Assembly: GCA_016795325.1 (NCBI GenBank)
Contig: JAEUHY010000015.1
Location: forward strand, 868,001 to 932,000
From: Planctomycetota bacterium
GTDB taxonomy: Bacteria > Planctomycetota > UBA1135 > GCA-002686595
Reading direction: 5' to 3'
DNA: 64,000 bases
The position numbers were made by a program, and so were the translations under genes. The notes below the pieces were generated by a model. That model saw only the letters and a list, made by a program, of their open reading frames with translations. It made no database searches and was not told the DNA's origin. Shown here piece after piece: positions 1 through 7,632 of the stretch. How positions within the stretch are numbered: the stretch's first letter is position 1; each line of letters starts with the position of its first letter.

Positions 1-126
1 GTGGAGGCCGACACCTGGCGGCCGATCGACACCCAGTTCCCGATCAAGAAGGGTGAGTCGGTCGAGGCGCAGCTGGCCGAGAAGAAGCACAAGCTGCTCG
101 GCGACATCTCGAGCGAGTTCAAGTAA
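1..126 (+). CDS. C-terminal fragment of an unidentified protein
   Basis: The frame is open from the first base of the window and ends at a TAA. It encodes 41 residues ending in DISSEFK. The codons use G or C at the third position almost throughout, and lysine is always AAG, as in neighbouring genes, so this is very likely the end of a real gene that starts outside the window. The fragment is charged and rich in Lys, Glu and Asp, has no membrane segment, and carries no motif I recognise. It lies upstream of serS on the same strand with a gap of about 130 bases. No function can be assigned. Confidence 0.5.
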   Translation: MEADTWRPIDTQFPIKKGESVEAQLAEKKHKLLGDISSEFK

Positions 127-254
127 CTGGCGTCGCGCGAGCGTTACCCCGCGCTCGCTCTCCTCTCGCCACGCAGCCCAGGGCACAATGCGTGGCTGCA
201 TTCCGACCACGACCGCACCGCGACTCCGTTTCGCACCGCAAACCCCCTCCGCCC

Positions 255-1538
255 GTGCTCGACCTCAAGCTGATCCGCCAAAATCCCGACCTCATCCGCG
301 AAGGCGCGCGCAAGAAGCGCATCGCTGTCGACCTCGAGGGGCTCCTGCGTGTCGACGCCGAGGCTCGCGCGGTGCAGACCGAGGTCGACAACCTGCGGGC
401 GCGTCAAAACGCGCTCTCGAAGGAAGTCGGCAAGGCGGCTGCGGACAAGCGCCCAGCGTTGATCGCGGAAGTCAACTCGTTCAAGGCGCAACTGGCGGCG
501 GGCGAGGAACGCCTGCGCGCCTTGCAGGCCGATCTCGATGCGCGTTTGCTGCGCATCCCGAACGTGCCGGCCGCGGAAGTGCCCGAGGGCAAGGACGACA
601 GCGAGAACGTCGAAGTCAAACGCGTCGGCGAGCCGCGCAAGTTCGACTTCGAGGCGCTCGACCACGTCGCTCTCGCCGAAGCCCAGGGCTGGCTCGAGAT
701 CGAGCGCGCCGCGCGGCTCTCGGGCTCGCGCAACTACGTGCTCAAGGGCGACCTGTCGCTGCTCGAGACCGCCGTGATGCGCTACGCGCTCGACCTGATG
801 GTGGAGCGCGGCTTCACGCCGCTCTCGGTGCCCACGCTCGTGCGCAGCGAGATCATGGTCGGCACCGGCTACTTCCCCGGCGGCGAGGACCAGGCCTACC
901 GCTGCGACGAGCGCGACGATCTGTGTCTGGTGGGCACGGCGGAAGTGCCCGTCACGGCGCTTCACAAGGACGAGATCTTCAAGCTCGAGGAACTGCCGAT
1001 TCGCTACGTCGCGCTTTCGAGTTGCTACCGCCGCGAGGCGGGCGCCGCCGGTCGCGACACGCGTGGCCTGTACCGCGTGCACCAGTTCCAGAAGGTCGAG
1101 CAGGTCGTGCTCGATGTGGCTGACGACGCGCGCTCCATCCAGCACCACGCTGCGATCGTCGACAACGCCGAGCACCTGCTGCAGTCGCTCGAGTTGCCCT
1201 ACCGCATCGTCAACGTGTGCGGCGGCGACCTGGGCGCGCCGCAGGTGCAGAAGTTCGACATCGAAACCTGGATGCCCTCGCGCGGCGGATATGGCGAGAC
1301 GCACTCGGCTTCGCGCTTCGCTGAGTACCAAGCGCGGCGGCTCGGTCTGCGCTACCGCGACAGCGAAGGCAAGGTGCGCTTCTGCCACACGCTGAACAAC
1401 ACCGTCGCGGCGAGCGCGCGCATGCTGATCGCGATCCTCGAGAACCACCAGCAGCGCGATGGGACCGTGCGAGTCCCCGCGCCGTTGCAGCCTTATCTGC
1501 GCGGCCGCAGCGTGCTCGGGCGCGCTGTTCGCAGCTGA
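255..1538 (+). CDS. serS: Seryl-tRNA synthetase
   Basis: Charges tRNA-Ser (and tRNA-Sec where present) with serine in the cytosol; class II aminoacyl-tRNA synthetase of 427 residues, the usual length. The N-terminus, MLDLKLIRQNPD, is the classic SerRS start and sets the GTG at 255; an upstream in-frame GTG at 192 would add 21 proline/arginine-rich residues atypical of the family. Residues about 30-100 form the helical coiled-coil arm that grips the tRNA long variable arm. Motif 2 is visible near residues 255-265 (CYRREAG followed by GLYRVHQF), and motif 3 near 388-398 (ARMLIAILEN). The segment before motif 3 reads HTLNNT, a known variant of the more common HTLNGS. No ribosome binding site is obvious. 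The next gene, gspJ, is convergent. Confidence 0.95.
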   Translation: MLDLKLIRQNPDLIREGARKKRIAVDLEGLLRVDAEARAVQTEVDNLRARQNALSKEVGKAAADKRPALIAEVNSFKAQLAAGEERLRALQADLDARLLRIPNVPAAEVPEGKDDSENVEVKRVGEPRKFDFEALDHVALAEAQGWLEIERAARLSGSRNYVLKGDLSLLETAVMRYALDLMVERGFTPLSVPTLVRSEIMVGTGYFPGGEDQAYRCDERDDLCLVGTAEVPVTALHKDEIFKLEELPIRYVALSSCYRREAGAAGRDTRGLYRVHQFQKVEQVVLDVADDARSIQHHAAIVDNAEHLLQSLELPYRIVNVCGGDLGAPQVQKFDIETWMPSRGGYGETHSASRFAEYQARRLGLRYRDSEGKVRFCHTLNNTVAASARMLIAILENHQQRDGTVRVPAPLQPYLRGRSVLGRAVRS

Positions 1539-1818
1539 CCCCGCATCAGGAGACCACTCTCAGCTCGCGCGTCAGCGCGCACGTAAGGCGTCGACGCGCG
1601 GGGAGCTCAGCACGGCTGTGCTTGGCGGGGACGTGCGCTGCTGCGCTTGCGCCGTGCGCGGCGCCCACCGCTCGTTACCCGCTTGCGAGGTGACACCTGG
1701 GAGAAGGAACGCCGTCGTGCGCGTGTTGCCGCGCGCTGCGCCGCCTCGCCCAGGACCAGCGGCGCAGGCGCTCGAGCGTCGGGCGACACGGACGCGGATC
1801 GGCGCGCCGCGCGCTCGC

Positions 1819-2772
1819 TCAGCCGCCGAAGCCGCCGCCCGAGCCCACGGGGGCGGCGCCGCCGCCTGCCCCGCCGCCTGCTCGTGGGGCTCCCGTGCCG
1901 CCGCTGCGATCGCCCGTGCCGCCGCCGCCTCCTGTCGGACCTCCGGCGCCAGCCCCTCCGGCCGCCGCACCGCCCGCTCCGTTCGCGTTGGGCGCAGCGC
2001 CCAGCGTCGGAATCGTGGGGATCGGGCTGATCTCGACCTGCGCCAGCAGATCCTCACCGAAGCGGATGATGCGCGTGTAGGTGACCGTGCGCTGCCCCAT
2101 GGGGGAGTAGTGCTGCTGCTCCTGCGAAAGGCGCGGCGCGAGCTCCAGCGTGAGGCGGATCTCGATGCGCTTGGGCACGCCCGTCTGCTCTTCGCGCTCG
2201 CCCCACTCCTCGAGCGGCTTGGCGTCGCGGCCGTCCTCGTCGAAGACCTGGATGTCGAAGTGCTTCACGTGGTCGTGAAGGAAGGTGTACGCGCCGCCGG
2301 CGAAGGGCTCCTCGTCGACGAAGAAGTCCTCGCGCCGGTACAGCTCGAGGAACTCGTCGTCGCGCGGGCTGGCGCGCAGCACGTAGCCGACCTCGTTCAC
2401 GTCGCTGCGCACCCAGCGCCGGTCGATCTCGACGGGCACGACGCTGTCGGTCGCGGTGACGAAGTCGATCCGGTCGGCGTCGTGGCCGAGCACGACGCGG
2501 TTGCGCACGCGGATCAGCTTGTCCGGCTCGCGGTCGTAGGTGACCAGCGCGCGCAGGTCGCGCTCGATCAGGTCCATGATCGCGGGACCGGCGAGCTGCG
2601 TCTCCTGGATGTTGTGGATCGTGTCGCGGCTGATGCGCGCGGCTTCGAGGAGCTGCGTCATCGCCAGCATGATCGCGCTGACGATCAGCAGCACGACCAT
2701 GACCTCCACCAGCGTGAACGCCGCGCGCGCGCGGCGCGCCAAGGAGCTGGCGAGTGCGCGGGTGAGCTTCAC
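1819..2772 (-). CDS. gspJ: Type II secretion minor pseudopilin, GspJ-like
   Basis: Minor pseudopilin expected to sit at the tip of the type II secretion pseudopilus in the inner membrane/periplasm. The prepilin signal is at residues 18-23 (A|FTLVE), with Glu at mature position 5 and a hydrophobic helix after it. The residue before the cleavage site is Ala rather than the usual Gly, which prepilin peptidases can tolerate but is less common. The 317-residue protein is longer than typical GspJ because the last 60-70 residues are almost entirely Gly, Ala and Pro. Its start overlaps the end of the upstream GspI gene by an ATGA. It is the last gene of the gspDEFGHIJ operon. Assignment to J rather than K rests on gene order and size. 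Confidence 0.75.
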   Translation of the reverse strand: MKLTRALASSLARRARAAFTLVEVMVVLLIVSAIMLAMTQLLEAARISRDTIHNIQETQLAGPAIMDLIERDLRALVTYDREPDKLIRVRNRVVLGHDADRIDFVTATDSVVPVEIDRRWVRSDVNEVGYVLRASPRDDEFLELYRREDFFVDEEPFAGGAYTFLHDHVKHFDIQVFDEDGRDAKPLEEWGEREEQTGVPKRIEIRLTLELAPRLSQEQQHYSPMGQRTVTYTRIIRFGEDLLAQVEISPIPTIPTLGAAPNANGAGGAAAGGAGAGGPTGGGGGTGDRSGGTGAPRAGGGAGGGAAPVGSGGGFGG

Positions 2773-3395
2773 CGCGCCGCTCCCGAGCCCGACTTGCCCG
2801 CGCTGGATGCGCTTGATGCGCCTGCACCGCCGGCCGCTTCACCGTCTTCGCCGGTGGCCTCCTCGGGATGCAGTTGGCGCCACGGCAGCCAGCGCTCGAT
2901 CACGTATTCGTTCTTGAGCTCGCCGAGCTTGGGGAACGTCACGCGCACCTGCACGCGCTCGTAGGGTTCTTCGACCTCTTCCTCGTCTTCGGACGCGGCG
3001 CTCGTGCTGCTGCGTTGCCGTTCGCGCTGATCGCGCTCGTGGCGCCAGTTGTCGAAGGACTGTTGGTTCGTCGGATCGGGGCTGAGGCTCTCGTCGCCGA
3101 TCACCGCCTCGTAGGCGAAGTCGGGATAACCCTCGTCGGCGTACACGCCCTCGATGCGCTCGCTGTCGAGCTCCTCGTCGAACAGCCCGGACTCGATCTG
3201 CCCCAGCGTGTACAGCGAGAGCTCGCGCGCCAGCTTGAGGTTGCGCGAGTAGGCGGCCGTCATCTTCGAGCTGCTCAGCGTCTGGAGCATCCAGGCCAGC
3301 GCGAGCCCAACGATCGCGATCGTGACCGCGACTTCCGCCAAGGTGAAGCCGGCGCGTCGGCGGGGGAGAAGGCGGGCGTTGAGCATGGGCGTCAC
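2769..3395 (-). CDS. gspI: Type II secretion minor pseudopilin, GspI-like
   Basis: A 208-residue protein with a type IV prepilin signal at residues 16-21 (G|FTLAE), followed by a hydrophobic helix (AVTIAIVGLALAW). The rest is a soluble, acidic periplasmic domain with a Ser/Glu-rich segment (SAASEDEEEVEEP) and a C-terminal Gly/Ala/Ser tail. The position between GspH-like and GspJ-like genes, with four-base overlaps on both sides, suggests GspI, which nucleates the I-J-K tip complex. Typical GspI is about 125 residues, so this one carries an extended globular part. The family label (I versus another minor pseudopilin) is inferred from order. Confidence 0.65.
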   Translation of the reverse strand: MTPMLNARLLPRRRAGFTLAEVAVTIAIVGLALAWMLQTLSSSKMTAAYSRNLKLARELSLYTLGQIESGLFDEELDSERIEGVYADEGYPDFAYEAVIGDESLSPDPTNQQSFDNWRHERDQRERQRSSTSAASEDEEEVEEPYERVQVRVTFPKLGELKNEYVIERWLPWRQLHPEEATGEDGEAAGGAGASSASSAGKSGSGAAR

Positions 3396-3964
3396 TCGAA
3401 ATCGGCGTCTTCGGGCAGCTCGCGAGCGAACTCACCCGAATGGAACTGGATCAGACCCGTCAGCGCCTGCACCTCGATGGTGAAGATGTTGTTTCGGTAG
3501 GGCTGTTGCACAAGGACGATCGTGTGGTCGGTGGCGCTTCCACGCGCGTCGAAGCGCACCTCGCAACTGCCCTTGGTGTAGATCTGGCCGTTGACCGTGA
3601 TCGACTGGAATTCGATGTTGTCCGGCAGCGCCTTCGGAGCCTTCGCGAAGCGCGCTTCCGTGCTGTTCGCCAGACCGCCGACGCCTCCGGCGCGGAACGG
3701 CGTCACCACCCGGTAGCCACGCGGCCGTTCGCCCTCGGCCTCGAAGAAGTACTCCACGCTGAAGGGCACGCCGCGCGAGATCGCGTCCGAGCGCGTCTCC
3801 TGCAGAGCTGCGGCGAGCTCGCGCACGGCCGTGTTGAGCTTCGTGCGCGGCACCACCGCTTCCCAGGTCACGTACACGCCGGTCGCCAAGAGGCCCAGGA
3901 CGATGATGACCACCATCAACTCGACCAGGGTGTAGCCCCCCTCGGACCTGCGGCGCGGCGTCAC
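3392..3964 (-). CDS. gspH: Type II secretion minor pseudopilin, GspH-like
   Basis: A 190-residue prepilin-like protein. The processing site is at residues 10-15 (G|YTLVE), with Glu5 of the mature form present and a hydrophobic helix directly after. The region GVPFSVEYFF and the beta-rich remainder fit the GspH/FimT fold, and the length matches GspH (about 170-190). GspH links the pseudopilus shaft to the I-J-K tip. The stop overlaps the start of the GspI gene (ATGA) and the gene lies about 25 bases downstream of gspG. The aromatic Tyr at mature position 1 replaces the usual Phe, as in some GspH proteins. Confidence 0.7.
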   Translation of the reverse strand: MTPRRRSEGGYTLVELMVVIIVLGLLATGVYVTWEAVVPRTKLNTAVRELAAALQETRSDAISRGVPFSVEYFFEAEGERPRGYRVVTPFRAGGVGGLANSTEARFAKAPKALPDNIEFQSITVNGQIYTKGSCEVRFDARGSATDHTIVLVQQPYRNNIFTIEVQALTGLIQFHSGEFARELPEDADFE

Positions 3965-3988
3965 GGCGTGCTTTTCCGAGCCTCGCGG

Positions 3989-4435
3989 CTACTTGTTGTT
4001 GCGGTTGCGAGCGGTGTAGTTGTCGACGTCTTCGTTCTCACCGTCGCCGCCGGGCGCTGCGTCCTTGCCCAGGCTGAAGACGCGGAACGGGCGACCCGAG
4101 CTCGGCGGTTCGTACCCGTAGGGGTTGCCCCACGGGTCGCGCGGCACCGTGGTCGCGCCCTTGAGCAGCGTGATGCCGTTCTGGTCCGGCGTGACGAGCA
4201 CGTCCAGGCTGTCGGGCAGCTTGCCGTTGTTCAGCGCGGCGTAGGTTTCGATGGTGCTCTCGATGCTGCCGATGTCCATCAGCGCCTTTTCCTTCTGCGC
4301 GAAGGTCAAGCGGCCGAGGAGGTTGGGCACGACGATGGTCGCGATCAGTCCGAGGATCACGATCACGACCATCAGTTCGGCGAGCGAGAAACCGCGGCGG
4401 GAGCCGCGCACGGCGCTTCGATGGAATGTCTTCAT
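3989..4435 (-). CDS. gspG: Type II secretion major pseudopilin GspG
   Basis: Major subunit of the type II secretion pseudopilus. At 148 residues it has the family's size. The prepilin peptidase site is at residues 15-20 (G|FSLAE), followed by a hydrophobic helix (MVVIVILGLIATIVVPNLLG). The soluble part shows the GspG signature: a long helix, then NNGKLPDSLDVL, the TVPRDPWGNPYGYE motif, and an acidic C-terminal loop (GDGENEDVDN) of the kind that binds calcium in characterised GspG. It is followed by the minor pseudopilin genes and preceded by gspF, as in known gsp operons. Confidence 0.92.
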   Translation of the reverse strand: MKTFHRSAVRGSRRGFSLAELMVVIVILGLIATIVVPNLLGRLTFAQKEKALMDIGSIESTIETYAALNNGKLPDSLDVLVTPDQNGITLLKGATTVPRDPWGNPYGYEPPSSGRPFRVFSLGKDAAPGGDGENEDVDNYTARNRNNK

Positions 4436-4503
4436 GGGCTGTTTGGCGGAACGGAGGCGGGCGGCGCCGCTCGCGGCGGCGCTGCGGGGTTAGACGCCCG
4501 AAA

Positions 4504-5784
4504 CTACTGGATCTGCCCGACTTTGAGGATCGGCAGCACGATCGCGATGACGATGTAGCCGACCACGATGGCCAGGAACACGATCAGGATGGGCTCCAGG
4601 ACGCTGGTGACCCGGCTGGTCGTGACGTCGATTTCCTCGTCGTAGGCCGCGCCCACGCGGTCGAGCATCTGCTCGAGCTCGCCGGACTGCTCTCCGACCT
4701 GGACCATGTAGCACACGACGGGCGGGAATGCGCCGGTGGCCCGCATCGGGGTGCCGATGTCGGTGCCCTCGAGGATGCGGGTGCGGATGACCTCGGTGGC
4801 GTCCGCGATGACGCGGTTGCCGACGACGTTGCGCGTGATCTCCAGGCTCGACACCACCGGCACGCCGCTCTCCAGGAGCGTCGCCAGCGTGTGCGTGAAG
4901 CGCGCGATGGCCTGCTTGCGCAGCAGGTCGCCGAGCACGGGCATGCGCAGCAGGTTGCGGTCGATCGCCAGCCGTCCGTTCGGCGAGGTGTTGTAGACGC
5001 GTTCGAAGGCGAACGAGATGGCGGCGATGATCAAGCAGCCCAGCCACCAGTAGTTCTTGAACCCGTTGCTGATCGCGATCAGCACCAGCGTCGGGCCGGG
5101 CAGCGACTGCCCCGTGTCGATCAGCATGCCCGTGATCTTGGGCACGACGACGGTCATGAGGATGCTCACCACGATCACGCCGATGCCGACCATCATGGCC
5201 GGGTACATGAGCGCCGAGACGACCTTGCGCCGCAGGGAGCGTTGCGCCTGCATGTAGTCCGCCAGGCGCCGGAAGACGACGTCCAAGTTGCCGGTCGCTT
5301 GACCGGCGCGAACCATGTTGACGTACAGGTCGTTGAACCAGGCCGGTTGTTCGGCCATCGCATCGGCGAGCGACGAGCCCTGGCTGACGCGCTCGCGGAT
5401 CTGACGGAACATCGTCTCCGCCTCGCGGTGTTCGGTCTGTTCGATCAGCGCGCGCAGCGCTTCGGTCAGCGGGATGCCGGCGGCGAGCAGCGTCCCGAGC
5501 TGGCGCGTGGCCGCGGAGACGATGTCGAGGTTGGCGTTGCTCGGCGCGTTCGCCGTGGAACGCATTGCCTTGAGCCGCTCCATCACCGACGGACCCTTGG
5601 CCACGGCGGCGCCGCTCGACTCGGAGCCCTTGACCTTGCGGCCACCGCGCAGCTCGCTGATCTCGCTGACGAGGATGTTGTCGCGCCGCAGGCGCGAGCG
5701 TGCATCACGCGGCGTGTCGGCGTCGATCACGCCGGTCGTCACGCCGCCGCCGGCGACATAGGCCTTGTACTGGTAGATCGGCAC
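4504..5784 (-). CDS. gspF: Type II secretion inner membrane platform protein GspF
   Basis: Polytopic inner-membrane protein of the secretion platform, which couples the GspE ATPase to pseudopilus assembly. The 426 residues contain the duplicated T2SSF domain: repeats centred on the LGTLLAAGIPLTEAL and LATLLESGVPVVSSL segments, each followed by a hydrophobic stretch, and a final membrane segment near the C-terminus (ILIVFLAIVVGYIVIAIVLPI). The N-terminus MPIYQYKAY is characteristic of GspF/PilC and supports the GTG start. It lies between gspE and gspG with short gaps. Confidence 0.93.
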   Translation of the reverse strand: MPIYQYKAYVAGGGVTTGVIDADTPRDARSRLRRDNILVSEISELRGGRKVKGSESSGAAVAKGPSVMERLKAMRSTANAPSNANLDIVSAATRQLGTLLAAGIPLTEALRALIEQTEHREAETMFRQIRERVSQGSSLADAMAEQPAWFNDLYVNMVRAGQATGNLDVVFRRLADYMQAQRSLRRKVVSALMYPAMMVGIGVIVVSILMTVVVPKITGMLIDTGQSLPGPTLVLIAISNGFKNYWWLGCLIIAAISFAFERVYNTSPNGRLAIDRNLLRMPVLGDLLRKQAIARFTHTLATLLESGVPVVSSLEITRNVVGNRVIADATEVIRTRILEGTDIGTPMRATGAFPPVVCYMVQVGEQSGELEQMLDRVGAAYDEEIDVTTSRVTSVLEPILIVFLAIVVGYIVIAIVLPILKVGQIQ

Positions 5785-5845
5785 GGTAGGGGCTGGTGTG
5801 GGGCCCCGTCAGCGGCGCCCCGGCCTGAAGTCTATTCCCTCGAAC

Positions 5846-7549
5846 TCATTCCATGTCCAACTGCGTGACGCGTAGGACCTCGTCGGGCGTCGTCAGGCGC
5901 GCACGCACCTTGTCGACGCCGTCGGCGCGCAACGTGATGACGCCCTGTTCGATGGCCTTCTTCTTGAGCTGCGTGGCGTTCGCGCCGTTCATGACGAGCG
6001 TGCGCAGCGGCTCGCTCATGGGCATGAACTCGTAGATCGCCGTGCGGCCCGAATAGCCCGAGTTGAAGCACTCGTCGCAGCCGGGACCGTACGCGATCTT
6101 GTGGTCGAGGTCGGCCGGTGTCAGGCCGAGCTTCTTGCACTTGGCGGCCCATTCTTCGGTCATCGGCACGACCACGCGGCAGTGCTTGCAGATCGTGCGC
6201 ACGAGGCGCTGCGCGACGACCAGCACGATCGAACTGGACACCAGGTACGGCTCGACGCCCTGGTCGACCAGACGCGTGACGGTGCTCGGCGCGTCGTTGG
6301 TGTGGACTGTCGAGAACACCAAGTGACCGGTGAGCGCCGCGCGGATCGCGACTTCCGCCGTTTCGAGGTCGCGGATTTCACCGACCATCATCACGTCCGG
6401 GTCCTGGCGCAGGAACGAGCGCAACCCCGAGGCGAAGGTCAGGCCCTTCTTCGCGTTCACCTGCACCTGGCTGATGCCGCCCAACGAGTATTCGACCGGG
6501 TCCTCGATCGTCAGCACGTTCTTCTCGGTCGTGTCGACCTCGTTGAGCGCTGCGTAGAGCGTGGTCGTCTTGCCCGAACCCGTGGGGCCGGTGACCAGGA
6601 TGATCCCGTGGTTGTAGGTCGAGAAGTCGCGCAGCATCGCCTCGTTCGCGGCGCTGAGCCCGATCTCCGACAGCGTGTACAGACGCGCCGTCTTGTCGAG
6701 CAGACGCATGACGATGCGCTCGCCCGTGGTGGTCGGCACCGAGCTGATGCGCACGTCGACCTCGCCGTCGCCGATGCGGATCGTCGCGCGGCCGTCCTGC
6801 GGCAGGCGGCGCTCGGCGATGTCCATCTTGCCCATGACCTTCACGCGGCTGACGATGGCCTCCTGCGCTTTGCGCGGGATCGGATCCATGTCGTAGAGGA
6901 TGCCGTCGATGCGAAAGCGCACCTGCATCCGGTCCGCGTAGGGGTGGAAGTGCACGTCGGACGCGCGCAGCTTCAGCGCCTGGAACAAGATCGTGTTGAC
7001 GAGCTTGATGATCGGCGCCTTGTTCGAGCTGTCGAGGACGTCTTCGCCTTCCTCGATCTTCTCGGCGAGGCCGGCGATGTCGCCGTCCTCGGCCACGTCC
7101 GCCAGCGCCTCGTCGACGCCGTCCGCCTTGTGGCGGTACGCGCGTCCGATCAGTTGCGTGATCTCCTGGCGCGGCGCGAGGACCGGCTCGATGTCGGCGC
7201 CGTACAGCGCCGACAGGTCGTCCATCGGGTGCGGCTCGAGCGGTGAGCACGTCGCCACCTTGAGCAGCGACCCGTCCTCCTCGAGCGCGACGAGGTTGTA
7301 GTTGCGCGTGAACTGGACCGGGACGCGGTTCACGAACGCCGTGGGGACTTTCACGTCCTCCAGCGACGCGCGGAACTCGTAGCCCAGGTGCTGGGCGTAG
7401 ACGCGCAGCAACTTGTCTTCGGCCAGGTACTCGCGCTGAAGGATGATCTTGTCGAGCGAGTCGCCGCTATCGGCCGCGAGCTTGCGGCACTCCTCGAGCC
7501 GTTCGCGGGACAGGCCCGCGTCGACCAACATGTCCGAGAGGCTCGCCAT
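5846..7549 (-). CDS. gspE: Type II secretion ATPase GspE
   Basis: Hexameric cytoplasmic ATPase that powers pseudopilus assembly. The Walker A motif GPTGSGKTTT is near residue 320, followed by the Asp box, the Walker B/His boxes (VGEIRDLETAEVAIRAALTGH) and a C-terminal zinc-binding segment with two CxxC pairs (CKHC and CDEC). The N-terminal GspE_N domain starts with MASLSDMLVDAG, which is why I prefer the ATG at 7549. A TTG at 7636 overlaps the gspD stop as TTGA and would add 29 Pro/Ser/Thr-rich residues; the same TTGA arrangement occurs in the ABC exporter pair near 43075, so the longer form cannot be excluded. The internal domain order is normal for GspE/PilB. Confidence 0.93.
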   Translation of the reverse strand: MASLSDMLVDAGLSRERLEECRKLAADSGDSLDKIILQREYLAEDKLLRVYAQHLGYEFRASLEDVKVPTAFVNRVPVQFTRNYNLVALEEDGSLLKVATCSPLEPHPMDDLSALYGADIEPVLAPRQEITQLIGRAYRHKADGVDEALADVAEDGDIAGLAEKIEEGEDVLDSSNKAPIIKLVNTILFQALKLRASDVHFHPYADRMQVRFRIDGILYDMDPIPRKAQEAIVSRVKVMGKMDIAERRLPQDGRATIRIGDGEVDVRISSVPTTTGERIVMRLLDKTARLYTLSEIGLSAANEAMLRDFSTYNHGIILVTGPTGSGKTTTLYAALNEVDTTEKNVLTIEDPVEYSLGGISQVQVNAKKGLTFASGLRSFLRQDPDVMMVGEIRDLETAEVAIRAALTGHLVFSTVHTNDAPSTVTRLVDQGVEPYLVSSSIVLVVAQRLVRTICKHCRVVVPMTEEWAAKCKKLGLTPADLDHKIAYGPGCDECFNSGYSGRTAIYEFMPMSEPLRTLVMNGANATQLKKKAIEQGVITLRADGVDKVRARLTTPDEVLRVTQLDME

Positions 7550-7632
7550 GGGGGTGCGGAGTGTGGGGAGGTAGTCCTTGGAGGCAGGGCTCGGCGTGCT
7601 GACGTCCGTCGACTTCGAGTGCGGGCGAGGGT

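Noticed and set aside
144..1448. Long minus-strand open frame opposite serS
   Set aside because: Shadow of a clear seryl-tRNA synthetase; no family signature.
1539..1818. A gene between serS and gspJ
   Set aside because: Open frames here are shadows with irregular codon composition and no start or family signal.
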